A stretch of DNA of 64,000 bases from Pseudomonas lopnurensis (GTDB lineage: Bacteria; Pseudomonadota; Gammaproteobacteria; Pseudomonadales; Pseudomonadaceae). This document shows, piece after piece, positions 27,350 through 37,280 of the stretch (positions are counted from its first letter, which is position 1; every line of letters begins with the position of its first letter). A program made the translations under genes and the position numbers. The DNA lies in contig NZ_JADDIX010000077.1 in the NCBI RefSeq assembly GCF_015070855.1, positions 135,155 through 199,154 of the forward strand, written 5' to 3'. Under the pieces are notes generated by a model. That model ran no database searches. It was not told where the DNA came from and saw nothing but the letters and a program-made list of their open reading frames with translations.

Positions 27350-29032
27350 TCAGAGCGCGGATACTGTGTCGCTGCCCTCCTCCAGCCAGCGGGCGACCTC
27401 CACGCGAATGCGCTTCTTGTCCAGCTTGCCGACGCTGGTCTTGGGAATCGCCTCCACCACGGCGATCTGCTGCGGAATCGCCCATTTGTTTATGTGCCCC
27501 TCGGCTACCGCGGGTTCGAGGAAATCCCGCAGCCCGCGCGCATCGAGCCGCTGGTCGTCGGCGAGCACCAGCAGGGCGAACGGCCGCTCGCCCCAGCGTT
27601 CGTCCGGCACCCCGACCACGGCCACGTCGCGCACGGCCTGGTGACGGCTGATCAGCCCCTCCAGCTCCAGCGAAGACAGCCATTCCCCACCGGTCTTGAT
27701 CACGTCCTTGATCCGATCGCGAATCTCGATATTGCTCATCTCGTCGATGACCGCCACATCGCCGGTGTGCAGCCAACCGCCGGCCCAGAGTTCTTCGCTC
27801 TTTTCCGGCTCGTTGCAGTAGCCCTGGGTCAGCCAGGGGGCGCGCAGCACCAGTTCGCCCTGCGACGAGCCGTCGGCGGGCAGGAGGCTGCCGTCCGGCG
27901 CCTGGATCGCCGCATCCACCAGCACCACCGGGACCCCGGCCTTGAGGTGATGGATGCTGCGGGTCTCGTCATCCGCCCGCAGCAGTTCGTCGTTGATGTG
28001 CGCACCGGAGATCAGCGGACAGGTCTCGGACATGCCATAGGCGGCGATCAGGTCCATCCCGCGCGCCCGGGCGACGTCGTAGAGACCGCGGGTCAGCGCA
28101 CTGCCGCCGATGGTGATCTTCCAGCCCTTGAAATCCGTGCCTTGCGCAGCCTTGGCGTTGAGCAGCATCTGCACGATGGTCGGCACGCAATGGGAGAAGG
28201 TCACCTGCTCGCGGCGCCACAGCTCGATGAGGAAGTCCGGATCGTAGCGCCCGGGGTAGACCTGCTTCAGGCCGAGCATGGTGGCGACGTACGGCAGGCC
28301 CCAGGCGTGCACGTGGAACATCGGGGTGATCGGCATGTAGACGTCGCCCGAGCCCATCAGACGTGGATTCTCCCGCGCACTGACGGTGACCGCGGCGGCC
28401 AGGGTATGCAGCACCAGCTGGCGGTGGGTGAAATAGACGCCCTTGGGATTGCCCGTGGTGCCAGTGGTGTAGAAGGTGGTGGCGACCGAGTCCTCGTCGA
28501 AATCCGGGAAGTCGTAGTTCGGCTCGGCGGCGGCGAGCAGGCGCTCGTATTCGCCGATGCAGTCCGGCAGGCCGCCCTCCTGCTCGGCCGCATCGGTGAG
28601 CAGCAGGGTCTTCTGCACCGTCGTCAGTTGCCCGGCGATCGCCTGGTACAGCGGCGCGAATTCGCTGTTGACCAGCACGAAGCGGTCCTCGGCGTGGTTC
28701 ATGGTGTAGAGGATCTGATCCGGCGACAGGCGCACGTTGATGGTGTGCACCACCGCGCCGATCATCGGAATGGCGAACATGCATTCGAGGTAGCGGTGGC
28801 TGTCCCAGTCCATCACCGCCACGGTGTCGCCCGCTTTGACGCCAGCTTCGGTCAGCACGTTGGCCAGCCGTGCGATGCGCTGGTTGAGGGTGCGGTAGTC
28901 GTAGCGCAGCCGGTCGCGATAGACGATCTCGCGGCTGCGCTCGTAGCGCACACCGGACAACAGCAGGCGCTTGATCAACAGGGGGTACTGATAGGCGTTC
29001 GCCGCGGGCTTGATCACACGGGTCTGCAACAT
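27350..29032 (-). CDS. Fatty-acid--CoA ligase (AlkK-like acyl-CoA synthetase)
   Basis: A 560-residue adenylate-forming enzyme. It has the P-loop TFYTTGTTGNPKGVYFTHRQ around residue 190, YGMSETCP near 340, GWLHTGDVAVID near 420 and the catalytic lysine region TSVGKLDKKRIR near 535. It activates a carboxylic acid, most likely a medium-chain fatty acid, to acyl-CoA. The opening MLQTRVIKPAANAYQYPLLIKRLL resembles AlkK-type enzymes. Its stop lies 4 bases from that of the PAS kinase gene (convergent), so the two transcripts may overlap. Confidence 0.92.
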   Translation of the reverse strand: MLQTRVIKPAANAYQYPLLIKRLLLSGVRYERSREIVYRDRLRYDYRTLNQRIARLANVLTEAGVKAGDTVAVMDWDSHRYLECMFAIPMIGAVVHTINVRLSPDQILYTMNHAEDRFVLVNSEFAPLYQAIAGQLTTVQKTLLLTDAAEQEGGLPDCIGEYERLLAAAEPNYDFPDFDEDSVATTFYTTGTTGNPKGVYFTHRQLVLHTLAAAVTVSARENPRLMGSGDVYMPITPMFHVHAWGLPYVATMLGLKQVYPGRYDPDFLIELWRREQVTFSHCVPTIVQMLLNAKAAQGTDFKGWKITIGGSALTRGLYDVARARGMDLIAAYGMSETCPLISGAHINDELLRADDETRSIHHLKAGVPVVLVDAAIQAPDGSLLPADGSSQGELVLRAPWLTQGYCNEPEKSEELWAGGWLHTGDVAVIDEMSNIEIRDRIKDVIKTGGEWLSSLELEGLISRHQAVRDVAVVGVPDERWGERPFALLVLADDQRLDARGLRDFLEPAVAEGHINKWAIPQQIAVVEAIPKTSVGKLDKKRIRVEVARWLEEGSDTVSAL

Positions 29033-29137
29033 GCGGGCATCCTGTCTTTTCTTGGAGTTGTAAGCTGCACTCTAGAGCGTCCAGGGCCGCGCAAAATCAG
29101 TCCAAAGGATTATTTTCTTTCGAGACATTTCGGCCGG

Positions 29138-30038
29138 CTAGCCGATCTCGCTCAGCGCCAGGCGCGCGCCCAGGCCGATCAGCACCGCGCCGGTCAGGCG
29201 ATCGAACCAGTGCCCCATGCGGGAGAAGCCAGCACGCACGCGGCCTCGGCTGAACAGCCAGGCCACCAGACAGAACCAGAGCGCCGTGGCGCAGGCCAGG
29301 TAGAGCCCGTAGCCGGCCTGCACCGGCAGCGGGGTATGGGGGCTTATCACCACCGCGAATCATGACAGGAAGAACAGCGTCGCCTTGGGATTCAGGCCGT
29401 TGGTGACGAACCCGACGACGAACGCGCGCCACGCCGAATGCCGTGCGGGCGCCGGCGCATCGGCCTGCAGGTCCAGCTTCATAGGCCGCGCCTGCAACGC
29501 ACGCCAGCCCAGGTAGAACAGATAACCGGCCGCCAGCCATTTGAAGAGGTTGAACAGCACAATCGACTGCGAGACGATCAGGCCGATGCCCAACAATGAA
29601 TAACCGACGTGCAGGAAGATCCCACAGCCGATACCCAGCGCGGTCCAGTTGCCCGCCCGCCGGCCCCGGGTGACGCTCTCGCGCACCGCCACCGCGAAAT
29701 CCGGTCCTGGGCTAGGGTCTGTTCTCGTTTCATTCGCGGCCGCGCCGGAGCCTGTTTTTGCGCGAGGCAAGGCGCGAGATGCGAAGTTTGGTCGCCCAAA
29801 TGAGCCATCGAGTAACGCAGCATCGCGCAAAAACAGGCCCGGCCCGAAGGGTTGCGCGGCAAATGACGCCATGCGGCGTTGCGGGACTTGGCAAGGGATC
29901 ACCATTCCCTGCGTCCCGCGCCTTGCCTGGTGTCATTTGGCGCAGCAACGCGGCTCGCGATGAAACGAGAACAGACCCTAACACCGCGAGCAGATGCACC
30001 AGCGCCACGGTCGTAAACTCCATCCAATACACGATCAT
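29138..30038 (-). pseudogene. LysE/RhtB-family exporter, disrupted by a MITE and a nonsense codon
   Basis: Three fragments of one LysE-type amino-acid exporter are visible. The N-terminus (MEFTTVALVHLLAVL, starting at 30023 or 30038) is cut by the MITE at 29713-29980. The next part resumes at PGPDFAVAVRESVTRG and runs to NPKATLFFLS, where an in-frame TGA at 29360-29362 replaces an expected Leu codon. The last part continues in the same frame (FAVVISPHTPLPVQ) to 29138. Collapsing the TA duplication leaves the frame one base short, so excision alone would not repair it. The gene is therefore inactive. Confidence 0.9.
29713..29980. mobile_element. MITE of 268 bp inserted in lysE
   Basis: The ends are perfect inverted repeats for 21 bases, beginning TAGGGTCTGTTCTCG and ending with the complement at 29980; TA flanks both ends. 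The interior contains GTTTGGTCGCCCAAATGAGC and CTTGGCAAGG blocks shared with the element at 63716-63949. There is no transposase. The TA target and long terminal repeats suggest mobilisation in trans by an IS630/Tc1-type transposase (inference). Confidence 0.8.
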
Positions 30039-30102
30039 TTCTCCGCCATGCGTGTCAGGCGGCATTGTCCGCCCGCCCCGGCCCCATCGAAAGGTACAGT
30101 TG

Positions 30103-31062
30103 ATGTCCAATCGCGCCGTTTTCCTCGATCTCTCTCCCCTCGACCAGGGCGACCTCGATCTTGCCCCGCTGCGGGCGACCTTCGACGAGCTCGTCTGCCA
30201 TCCCCAGAGCACAGCGGAACAGGTGAGCGAACGCCTGCGCGGCGCCCGGGTGGCCATCGTCAACAAGATCGCATTGAGCGCCGACACCCTCGCCGCCTGC
30301 CCCGAGCTGAAACTGATTCTGGTCGCCGCCACCGGCGTCAATAACATCGACCTGCAGGCCGCCCGTGAGCGTGGCATCACCGTCTGCAACTGCCAGGCCT
30401 ACGGCTCCGCCACGGTGGCCCAGCACACCCTGATGCTGCTGCTGGCGCTGGCCACCCGCCTGCCCGACTACCAGGCCGCCGTGGCCCGTGGCCGCTGGCA
30501 GGAGAGCGGCCAGTTCTGCCTGCTGGACTTCCCCATCGTCGAACTGGCCGGCAAGACCCTCGGCCTGCTCGGCCATGGCGAGCTGGGCAGCGCGGTGGCG
30601 CGCCTGGCCGAGGCGTTCGGCATGCGCGTGCTGGTCGGCAACCTGCCGGGCCGGCCACCACGCCCGGAACGTCTGGATCTGGACGAACTGCTGCCGCAGG
30701 TGGATGCGCTGACCCTGCACTGCCCGCTGACCGAGCAAACCCGCAACCTCATCGGCGCGCGTGAACTGCAATTGATGAAACCGACCGCCTTTCTCGTCAA
30801 CGCCGCCCGTGGCGGCCTGGTCGACGAACAGGCCCTGGCCGATGCCCTGCGCCGCGGCCACCTGGGCGGCGCCGCCACCGACGTACTGACCAGCGAACCG
30901 CCGCGCGACGACAACCCGCTGCTGGCCCCGGGCCTGCCACGGCTGATCATCACCCCGCACAGCGCCTGGGGCAGCCGCGAGGCGCGCCAACGCATCGTCG
31001 GCCAGTTGGCGGAGAACGCCAAGGCCTTTTTCGCGGGCACGCCGACACGCCAGGTGAACTGA
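30103..31062 (+). CDS. D-2-hydroxyacid dehydrogenase (glycerate dehydrogenase-like)
   Basis: A 319-residue NAD(P)-dependent dehydrogenase. The Rossmann motif GHGELG lies near residue 150. The catalytic Arg is in VNAARGGLVDE (about 233), Glu in TDVLTSEPP (about 262) and His in ITPHSAWGS (about 286). It reduces 2-oxoacids to D-2-hydroxyacids; hydroxypyruvate or glyoxylate is the likely substrate by similarity to HprA. The ATG is preceded by AAAGG at eight bases; the open frame upstream runs through the MITE and is not coding. It is divergent from the broken lysE. Confidence 0.9.
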   Translation: MSNRAVFLDLSPLDQGDLDLAPLRATFDELVCHPQSTAEQVSERLRGARVAIVNKIALSADTLAACPELKLILVAATGVNNIDLQAARERGITVCNCQAYGSATVAQHTLMLLLALATRLPDYQAAVARGRWQESGQFCLLDFPIVELAGKTLGLLGHGELGSAVARLAEAFGMRVLVGNLPGRPPRPERLDLDELLPQVDALTLHCPLTEQTRNLIGARELQLMKPTAFLVNAARGGLVDEQALADALRRGHLGGAATDVLTSEPPRDDNPLLAPGLPRLIITPHSAWGSREARQRIVGQLAENAKAFFAGTPTRQVN

Positions 31063-31442
31063 ACAGCGAGCGATAGCGGCTCCATTGGCCATTCACGACA
31101 GCCATTCGATAGAAGCGCTGGAAGCCTGAAGCTGAAAAGCATCGCCCCGGGGGCGGGCAATCCACGGGGATGTGGTGAATGCCGCAAGCCCGTCGGGAAC
31201 GGGCGCGGCCTTCCACAAGAATAGCCTGTGCCCACCGAGCGCCTGTGGGAGGTGCGCCCTCGCGGCGATGCAGCGCGTTGGATGGGGCCGCCGAAGCCCA
31301 ACACCACACCGAAGCAATGAGTGACGCCTTGCCCGTTGGGCTTCGCGGCGCTCAACTCAACGGCGCGCCAGACAGCCCTATCCGCGGCTTGCGACGAAAC
31401 GCCAACTGCCCCTAAGCTCCCCGACTTTTTCAGGAGACGCCC
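31063..31442. repeat. Intergenic region with two repeat types
   Basis: A BIME-like segment at 31120-31275 (GAAGCCTGAAGC..., AAAGCATCGCCCCGGGG, later CCTGTGGGAGG and CGCGGCGATG) resembles 55566-55672. A GTAGGTTGGG-type unit follows at 31276-31361 (GCCGAAGCCCAAC to GTTGGGCTTCGCGGCGCTCAA). No gene is seen; the rsmC promoter should be in the last 80 bases. Confidence 0.55.
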
Positions 31443-32441
31443 ATGGATCCTCGAAGCGAAGTACTGCTGCGCCAGGCCGAGCTGTTCGGCGGCAAGCTGC
31501 TGTTGGCCGGCCTGCCCGCCGACGACCTGCTGGGCCATCTGCCAGGGGCTGTCGGCTGGAGCTGGCACGCCGGCGAACAGCAGTTGCTGGAACGGCGTTT
31601 TTCCGGACGTTGCAGCTTCGGCGTCAGCGCTCCGCAGGCGGACTTCGAAGCCGCCGTGCTGTTCCTGCCGAAATCCCGCGAACTGACCGAGTACCTGCTC
31701 CAGGCCCTGGCGGCCAAACTCGAGGGCCGCCCGCTGTACCTGGTCGGCGAGAAACGCGCCGGGGTCGAACGCGCCGCCAGGCAACTGACCGGCTACGGGC
31801 GCGCATGCAAGCTCGACAGTGCGCGCCATTGCCAGCTGTGGCAGGTGCGGGTCGAGCAGGCCCCGGCCATGCCGGACCTGCAGGCGCTGGCCCAGCATTT
31901 CAGCCTGCAACTGGCGGACGGTCCACTCGAGGTGGTCAGCCTGCCCGGGGTGTTCAGCCATGGCCGGCTCGATCGCGGCAGCGCCCTGCTGCTGGAACAC
32001 CTCGACGATCTGCCGAAGGGGCGCCTGCTCGACTTCGGCTGCGGCGCCGGCATCCTCGGCGCCGTGCTGAAGCGGCGCCACCCGCAGAGCGAGGTGGTGC
32101 TGCTCGACGTCGACGCCTTCGCCGTCGAGAGCAGCCGCATGACGCTGGCCGCCAACGGACTGGCGGGCGAGGTGATCGCCGGCGATGGCATCGCTGCCGC
32201 GCCGCGGCAACTGGCCGCGATCATCAGCAACCCACCGTTCCACCAGGGCGTGCATACCAGCTACGAAGCCAGCGAGGCGCTGATCGAGCACGCCGCCGAA
32301 CACCTGCTCGGCGGCGGCGAACTGCGTCTGGTGGCCAACGCATTCCTCCGCTACCCACCGCTGATCGAGCGCCACCTCGGCACCTGCCGGACCCTCGCCG
32401 AGCGCGACGGCTTTCGCATCTACCGCGCCTCGCGCGCCTGA
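31443..32441 (+). CDS. rsmC: 16S rRNA (guanine1207-N2)-methyltransferase RsmC
   Basis: A 332-residue tandem-domain methyltransferase. The N-terminal domain is degenerate. The C-terminal domain has the SAM loop [15 protein letters not shown] near residue 198 and the catalytic [12 protein letters not shown] near 262, typical of N2-guanine methylation by RsmC. It modifies G1207 of assembled 30S subunits. Length matches E. coli RsmC (about 343). It is transcribed alone, ahead of the riboswitch-controlled gene. Confidence 0.94.
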   Translation: MDPRSEVLLRQAELFGGKLLLAGLPADDLLGHLPGAVGWSWHAGEQQLLERRFSGRCSFGVSAPQADFEAAVLFLPKSRELTEYLLQALAAKLEGRPLYLVGEKRAGVERAARQLTGYGRACKLDSARHCQLWQVRVEQAPAMPDLQALAQHFSLQLADGPLEVVSLPGVFSHGRLDRGSALLLEHLDDLPKGRLLDFGCGAGILGAVLKRRHPQSEVVLLDVDAFAVESSRMTLAANGLAGEVIAGDGIAAAPRQLAAIISNPPFHQGVHTSYEASEALIEHAAEHLLGGGELRLVANAFLRYPPLIERHLGTCRTLAERDGFRIYRASRA

Positions 32442-32495
32442 TCCACCCGCGCCAGGCGGTTGCACGACGGGGCGGCTTGCGGCAAACTCGCCGCC

Positions 32496-32680
32496 GTCCT
32501 TGGGGGAGTAGTCTCCGACGAGCGCCCCGCTCGTCCGGCATGCGTCAACACACTTGGTCCGCAGACCATGGCGCATGCGACCGGCCAGAGCGTAGCCATA
32601 CGCCCGGCCCCGGTTTGACAAGACCCATGACATGTACACCTGACCCGGGCGGGCAGGTTGCGCATGTCATGGAGAACTGT
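32496..32680 (+). promoter_or_regulatory. yybP-ykoY (Mn2+-sensing) riboswitch leader
   Basis: The leader holds the conserved loop signature CTTGGGGGAGTAG at 32499-32511, then GCATGCGTCAACACACTTGG with its pairing partner CCATGGCGCATGC, a CGGCC...GGCCGG stem, and a terminal CATGACATGT...GCATGTCATG helix. This matches the Pseudomonas form of the yybP-ykoY aptamer as I know it. The aptamer binds Mn2+ and turns on Mn exporters; the gene immediately downstream belongs to such a family. Boundaries are approximate. Confidence 0.88.
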
Positions 32681-32704
32681 CGACCCGCCCTTAAGGAATC
32701 TCGT

Positions 32705-33292
32705 TTGGAAGCTTTCTTCGTTCCCACCCTGATCGTTGCCCTGGCCGAAATCGGCGACAAGACCCAATTGCTCGCGCTGCTGCTGGCGGCCCGTTATCGG
32801 CGCCCCTGGCCGATCATCTGGGGCATCGTCGTCGCCACCCTGGCCAACCATGCGGCCGCCGGTGCGGTCGGCAACTGGGTGTCGAGCCTGCTCTCGCCGG
32901 TGATGCTGAGCTGGATACTGGCGTTCAGCTTCGCTGCCGTCGCCGCGTGGACGCTGGTGCCCGACAAGCTGGACGACGACGATGCCCGCCTCGGCCGTCC
33001 CTACGGTCCCTTCGTCGCCACCACCGTGGCCTTCTTCATCGCCGAGATGGGCGACAAGACGCAGATCGCCACGGTGATGCTCGCCGCGCAGTATCCCGAA
33101 TTCATCCTGGTCATCCTCGGCACCACGCTCGGCATGCTGCTCGCCAACGTCCCGGTGGTGCTCGCCAGCCACTTCGCCGCCGACCGTCTGCCCTTGGCGC
33201 TGATTCGTCGGGTCGCTGCTGCAGGTTTCGCCGCGCTGGCGCTTTATGCCGGTTACGAAGCGTTGAACATGGGCCCGATTGTCTCAGGCTGA
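32705..33292 (+). CDS. GDT1/UPF0016-family manganese exporter
   Basis: A 195-residue membrane protein of six predicted helices in two halves. Each half has the family signature E-x-G-D-K-T: EIGDKTQ near residue 14 and EMGDKTQ near 112. Bacterial GDT1/MneA-type proteins export Mn2+. Translation most likely begins at TTG 32705, with AAGGAA six bases upstream; no ATG is in frame near the conserved LEAFFVPTLIVALAEIGD opening. The preceding yybP-ykoY riboswitch supports induction by excess Mn2+. Confidence 0.93.
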   Translation: MEAFFVPTLIVALAEIGDKTQLLALLLAARYRRPWPIIWGIVVATLANHAAAGAVGNWVSSLLSPVMLSWILAFSFAAVAAWTLVPDKLDDDDARLGRPYGPFVATTVAFFIAEMGDKTQIATVMLAAQYPEFILVILGTTLGMLLANVPVVLASHFAADRLPLALIRRVAAAGFAALALYAGYEALNMGPIVSG

Positions 33293-33377
33293 TACCCAGC
33301 GCAAATCCGCAACACCGGGCAGCTGATAGAGTGCACAGCCGCAGCGCACCGTCAGCGCCCCGAGGAGACCAGGCTGC

Positions 33378-33821
33378 ATGTCAGCGGATGGACGCAAGAA
33401 ACGAGTCTGCAACCATATCGACCTGAGTTGGAACAAGGGCCGCCTGGCCCTTTCCGAGCAGATGCAGAGCAAATATTTCAGCTACAAGGGCTCGTTCATC
33501 AGCCGGCCGCTGAACAGCGCCGGCTTCGCCGAGCTGGTGCGCACCGTGCGCAGCGCCATGCCGGACCTGGAAGTCGTGGTGGACGAGTGCGTCTGCGAAG
33601 GCCACAAGGTGGTCACCTCCAGCACGGCGATGGGCACGCTGGCGACGCCGCTGCTCGGCTATCCTGCCAGCGACAAGATCCTCGCCATCGCCGCGATGAG
33701 CGTCTGGACGCTGAACCCGGCCGGCGACATCGAAGAGGTCACCACCCTGGTCGATCTCGAAGGCATGCGCCTGCAGCTGGGCATCGACACGCCTCTCGCC
33801 GCATTGCTGCCATCGACCTGA
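33378..33821 (+). CDS. SnoaL-like (ester cyclase/NTF2-fold) protein
   Basis: A 147-residue protein resembling the SnoaL/NTF2-like fold: CNHIDLSWNKGRLALSEQM at the N-terminus, AGFAELVRTVRSAMPDLEVVVDECVCEGHKVV in the middle, then a strand-rich end. Fold members include polyketide ester cyclases and many uncharacterised proteins, so no reaction is assigned. GAGGAG lies about ten bases before the chosen ATG; Met29 is a less likely alternative. Confidence 0.7.
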   Translation: MSADGRKKRVCNHIDLSWNKGRLALSEQMQSKYFSYKGSFISRPLNSAGFAELVRTVRSAMPDLEVVVDECVCEGHKVVTSSTAMGTLATPLLGYPASDKILAIAAMSVWTLNPAGDIEEVTTLVDLEGMRLQLGIDTPLAALLPST

Positions 33822-33844
33822 ACGATCGATGGCGGGCGGCCGGG

Positions 33845-34663
33845 TCAGCGGCCGCTACGGGCCTGCTGGTAGAGCGGCATGACTTTCGGGATATTGGCTT
33901 TCAGCGCCGCGGTACGGGTGCTGGAAGACGGGTGCGTGCTCATGAACTCCGGCGGCGCCGAACCGCCGGCCGACGCCATTTTCTCCCACAGGGTGAGCGC
34001 CGCATTCGGGTCGTAGCCGGCACGCGCCGCCAGCTCGAGGCCGATCAGGTCCGCCTCGTTCTCGTTGCTGCGGCTGTTGGGCAGGGTCATCAGGTACTCC
34101 ACCCCCATGTTCGCCAGCTGCAGGCCACCGGTACCGACGCCCATGGCCGAACCCAGCTGGGTGGCCATCTGCACGCCATAGGCCTTGGACATGGCCTCAC
34201 GGCCGTGCTCGCGCAGCGCATGGGCAATCTCGTGGCCCATGACGGCGGCGATCTCGTCGTCGGTGAGTTTCAGCTGTTCGATCAAGCCGGTGTAGAAAAT
34301 GATCTTGCCGCCCGGGCCGCAGTTGGCGTTGAGCTCGGGGCTGTCGATCACGTTGACCTCCCAGGCCCACTGCGCCGCATCCGGACGGAACACCGAGACG
34401 TTGGCGATCAGCCGCTGGGCGATGGCGTTGACACGCTTGTTCACCGCGCCGCTCTTCTCCAGCGCGCCCTTGCTCGAGGCTTCGCTGAGCGTCTCCTGGT
34501 AGGACTGGGCATACATCTGGTTGACCTGTTCGGTCGACAGCATGCTGAACATGTACTGCTTGCGGTCGATACCCACGGCACCACCGCTGGTGGTGTTGAC
34601 CGCCTGGCAGCCCGCCAGCAACGCGGCGGCAATCAGCAAGGACAATGGTTGCGGCTTGAACAT
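33845..34663 (-). CDS. M48-family metalloprotease lipoprotein (LoiP/YcaL-like)
   Basis: A 272-residue lipoprotein (lipobox LLAGC near residue 19) with an M48 peptidase domain. The zinc motif HEIAH occurs in AAVMGHEIAHALREHG, and the third ligand is in NENEADLIGLELAARAGYDP. It is expected in the periplasm at the outer membrane, where LoiP- and BepA-like proteases clear damaged or misassembled envelope proteins. The gene diverges from the chemoreceptor gene, with a MITE between them. Confidence 0.93.
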   Translation of the reverse strand: MFKPQPLSLLIAAALLAGCQAVNTTSGGAVGIDRKQYMFSMLSTEQVNQMYAQSYQETLSEASSKGALEKSGAVNKRVNAIAQRLIANVSVFRPDAAQWAWEVNVIDSPELNANCGPGGKIIFYTGLIEQLKLTDDEIAAVMGHEIAHALREHGREAMSKAYGVQMATQLGSAMGVGTGGLQLANMGVEYLMTLPNSRSNENEADLIGLELAARAGYDPNAALTLWEKMASAGGSAPPEFMSTHPSSSTRTAALKANIPKVMPLYQQARSGR

Positions 34664-34694
34664 GGAGCTTCTCCGAGGAATCTGCGCCGTATGC

Positions 34695-34877
34695 TAGGGC
34701 CTGTTCCCGTTTCGTCGCAAGCCGCGTTGCTGCGCCGGATGGCGCCAGGCCGGGCGGCGATCCGCATGGCGCGGGGCGCAGCCAATGGTCATCCTTGGCA
34801 AGTCCGGCAACGACGCATGACGCCGTGCAACCCGCAGGGCCCCGGCGCGGCCGCGAACGAAACGGGAACAGCCGCTA
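34695..34877. mobile_element. MITE of 183 bp, same family as the lysE insertion
   Basis: The left end TAGGGCCTGTTCCCGTTTCG (34695) is matched by the inverted right end, TAGCGGCTGTTCCCGTTTCG read from 34877, with 18 of 20 identical and TA at both ends. It shares GCCGCGTTGCTGCGCC and TGACGCC blocks with the element at 29713. It lies in the divergent promoter region of the M48 protease and chemoreceptor genes. Confidence 0.75.
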
Positions 34878-34976
34878 AAGCGAGCCCAACGCTCAGACAA
34901 CCGACGGCGTGACTGCAGCAACGGCGGGGCCTGCCGATAGGTTCTTACCAGCCATAACAACAAGAGTGGCCACACC

Positions 34977-37106
34977 ATGTTCAGATCGATCCAGACCTCC
35001 TTTGCAGCGCTTGCCGGCGCCTGCACGCTCGCCATCATCGCCGCCCTGCTGCTCTACGCGCTGATATCCGGCATGCGCACCCAGGAACTGCTGGAAAGCC
35101 GCACCCGCGCGCTGATCGACGACATGGTCGAGCAGCGCGTGACCGCCCTGGCGCAATGGCAGGTCAGCCATATCCAGGCGCAGCTGCAGGAGCCGCTGCA
35201 GATCGCCATCGGCCTCGCGCGGGTCAATGCCCTGCCCGGCCTGACCGATGAGCAGGGCATGCCCATGGCCAACCTCACCCGCGAGGAATTGATCAACCTG
35301 GCACGCGAAACGCTGCTGCAGAACCCGTCGCTGAACAGCATCTCCATCGCCTGGGAACCCAACGGCGTGGATGCCAACGACGTGATGTACCGCGGCGACG
35401 CACCCGGCATGCTCAATGGCCGTTTCGCCAGTTGGCTGTATCGCGACAACAGCGGCAGCGTCGTGCTGGACAGGCTCACCGACTTCGAAGACACCCGCAT
35501 GCTCGAAACCGGCGTGCGCGCCGGCGAGCCCTACCTGTGCGCACGCGAACGACTGAAACCCTGCGTGGGCGATCCGGCCCCCTACGCAATGAATGGCGAG
35601 AAGGCGCTGCTGTCCTCGTTCAGCGCACCGATCATCATCGACGGCGAATTTCACGGCATCGTCGGCAGCGACATCCGCGTCGACTTCATCCAGCAGTTGC
35701 TCAACGGCGTCAATGAGCAACTCTATGGCGGCGTCGGCGAGATTGCGCTGATCTCCGACAATGGCCGCCTGGCCGCCTACAGCAAGGACGCCGGGCTGCT
35801 CGGCAAGCCGGCGGTGCAGATTCTCGATGCCCAGGACCAGGAACTGGTCAAGCAACTGCCGGTTGGCCAGGTCCACTATCAGGCCGACGAAGCGCTGGGC
35901 CATATCGCGATGATCCTGCCCTTCTCCTTCGCCGGCACCGACGCGCGCTGGGTGTTGATGCTGGAGCTGCCACTGGCCGTGGTCATGCAGGACCAGGAAC
36001 AGCTCATCGCCGCCCTGGCCGAGGAAAACCGCAGCAGCCTCGGCGCCATGCTGCTGATCGGCCTGCTGGTCGCCGTGGTCGGACTGACCGTCATCTGGCT
36101 GATCAGCCAGCGCATCACCCGCCCCTTGCGGGTCATGGTGGCCATGCTCGAGGACATCGGCCAGGGCGAAGGCGACCTCACCCAGCGCCTGAACATCGAC
36201 AGCCGCAACGAGTTGGGGCAGATCGCCGCCGGCTTCAATGCATTCCTCGCGCGCCTGCAAAGCATGATCGGCGAGGTGATCGGCTCGGTACAGAAGGTCA
36301 GCGATGCCTCGGAGCACACCGCCGACATTGCCATCCGCACCGACAAGGGCGTGCAGAACCAGCTGGCCGAGATCGAACAGGTCGCCACCGCGGTGCACCA
36401 GATGACCGCCACCGCGCAGGATGTCGCGCACAACGCCAGCCAGGCCGCCGAAGCGGCGAACAACGCGGACCGCGCCGCCAACCAGGGGCGTCATATCGTC
36501 CAGGACACCGGTTCGGCCATCACCGAACTGGCCAGCGAGATCGGCCGCGCGATGGACGTGGTGCAGACCCTGGCCCGCGACAGCGAAAACATCGACGCCA
36601 TCCTGGTGACGATTCGCAGCATCGCCGAGCAGACCAACCTGCTCGCTCTCAACGCGGCGATCGAGGCTGCGCGCGCCGGCGAACAGGGCCGCGGTTTCGC
36701 CGTCGTGGCCGACGAGGTGCGCAACCTCGCGCAGAAGACCCAGCAGGCCACCGGCGAGATTCAGCACATGATCCAGCAACTGCAGAACGGCACGCGGGAC
36801 GTCGTCAGCGTGATGGAGCAAAGCCAGAGCCGCACGCGACATAGCGTCGAGCAGGCCAGCGCCGCCGCGCAGGCGCTGCAGGCGATCACTCAGGCGGTCT
36901 CGCAGATCAATGACATGAACAACCAGATCGCCAGCGCCGCCGAAGAACAGAGCGCCGTCGCCGAGGACATCAACCGCAACGTCGCCAATATCGGCCTGGT
37001 GGCCCAGCAGGTCGCCGGTGGCGCCGAGGAAGCCAGCCAGGCCAGCGCCGACCTGACGCGCCTGGCCGAACAGCAGCGTCGGCTGATCAACCAGTTCAGG
37101 GTCTGA
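34977..37106 (+). CDS. Methyl-accepting chemotaxis protein with dCache sensor
   Basis: A 709-residue chemoreceptor. It has TM1 (about 12-32), a large periplasmic dCache-type domain (about 35-350), TM2 (about 355-378), HAMP ([20 protein letters not shown]), and a cytoplasmic signalling domain whose tip is [32 protein letters not shown]. It relays ligand binding to CheA/CheW to bias the flagellar motor. The sensor resembles the amino-acid/organic-acid dCache group, but the ligand cannot be named from sequence. I saw no CheR-binding pentapeptide at the C-terminus. Confidence 0.93.
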   Translation: MFRSIQTSFAALAGACTLAIIAALLLYALISGMRTQELLESRTRALIDDMVEQRVTALAQWQVSHIQAQLQEPLQIAIGLARVNALPGLTDEQGMPMANLTREELINLARETLLQNPSLNSISIAWEPNGVDANDVMYRGDAPGMLNGRFASWLYRDNSGSVVLDRLTDFEDTRMLETGVRAGEPYLCARERLKPCVGDPAPYAMNGEKALLSSFSAPIIIDGEFHGIVGSDIRVDFIQQLLNGVNEQLYGGVGEIALISDNGRLAAYSKDAGLLGKPAVQILDAQDQELVKQLPVGQVHYQADEALGHIAMILPFSFAGTDARWVLMLELPLAVVMQDQEQLIAALAEENRSSLGAMLLIGLLVAVVGLTVIWLISQRITRPLRVMVAMLEDIGQGEGDLTQRLNIDSRNELGQIAAGFNAFLARLQSMIGEVIGSVQKVSDASEHTADIAIRTDKGVQNQLAEIEQVATAVHQMTATAQDVAHNASQAAEAANNADRAANQGRHIVQDTGSAITELASEIGRAMDVVQTLARDSENIDAILVTIRSIAEQTNLLALNAAIEAARAGEQGRGFAVVADEVRNLAQKTQQATGEIQHMIQQLQNGTRDVVSVMEQSQSRTRHSVEQASAAAQALQAITQAVSQINDMNNQIASAAEEQSAVAEDINRNVANIGLVAQQVAGGAEEASQASADLTRLAEQQRRLINQFRV

Positions 37107-37171
37107 AACGCATGCAGGAAAGCGCCGCAAGCCTGCCGTATCGCCTGTATGCGCTACGTATCCGGCTTGCA

Positions 37172-37261
37172 TGTTGGGTTGAGCGCAGCGAAGCCCAACG
37201 GGCAAGACGTCCCCTCATCGCTTCGGTGTGCTGTCGGGCTTCGGCGCCACACGCCTCAACC
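37172..37261. repeat. GTAGGTTGGG-type palindromic repeat
   Basis: GTTGGGTTGAGCGCAGCGAAGCCCAACGGG is followed by a variable stretch and CGGGCTTCGGCGCCACACGCCTCAACC, a unit oriented opposite to those near 16.5 kb. It separates the convergent chemoreceptor and SRAP genes. Confidence 0.6.
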
Positions 37262-37280
37262 TCGGCGGTCCCACCCCGGC

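Noticed and set aside
29758-30102. N-terminal extension of the hydroxyacid dehydrogenase
   Set aside because: It reads through the MITE and the disrupted lysE start; ATG 30103 has a ribosome binding site.
30468-32639. 723-codon frame antisense to the hydroxyacid dehydrogenase and rsmC genes
   Set aside because: It crosses two intergenic repeats and two well-supported genes; no domain is visible.
34893-37205. 770-codon frame antisense to the chemoreceptor gene
   Set aside because: Gln/His/Asp-rich shadow of a textbook MCP gene.
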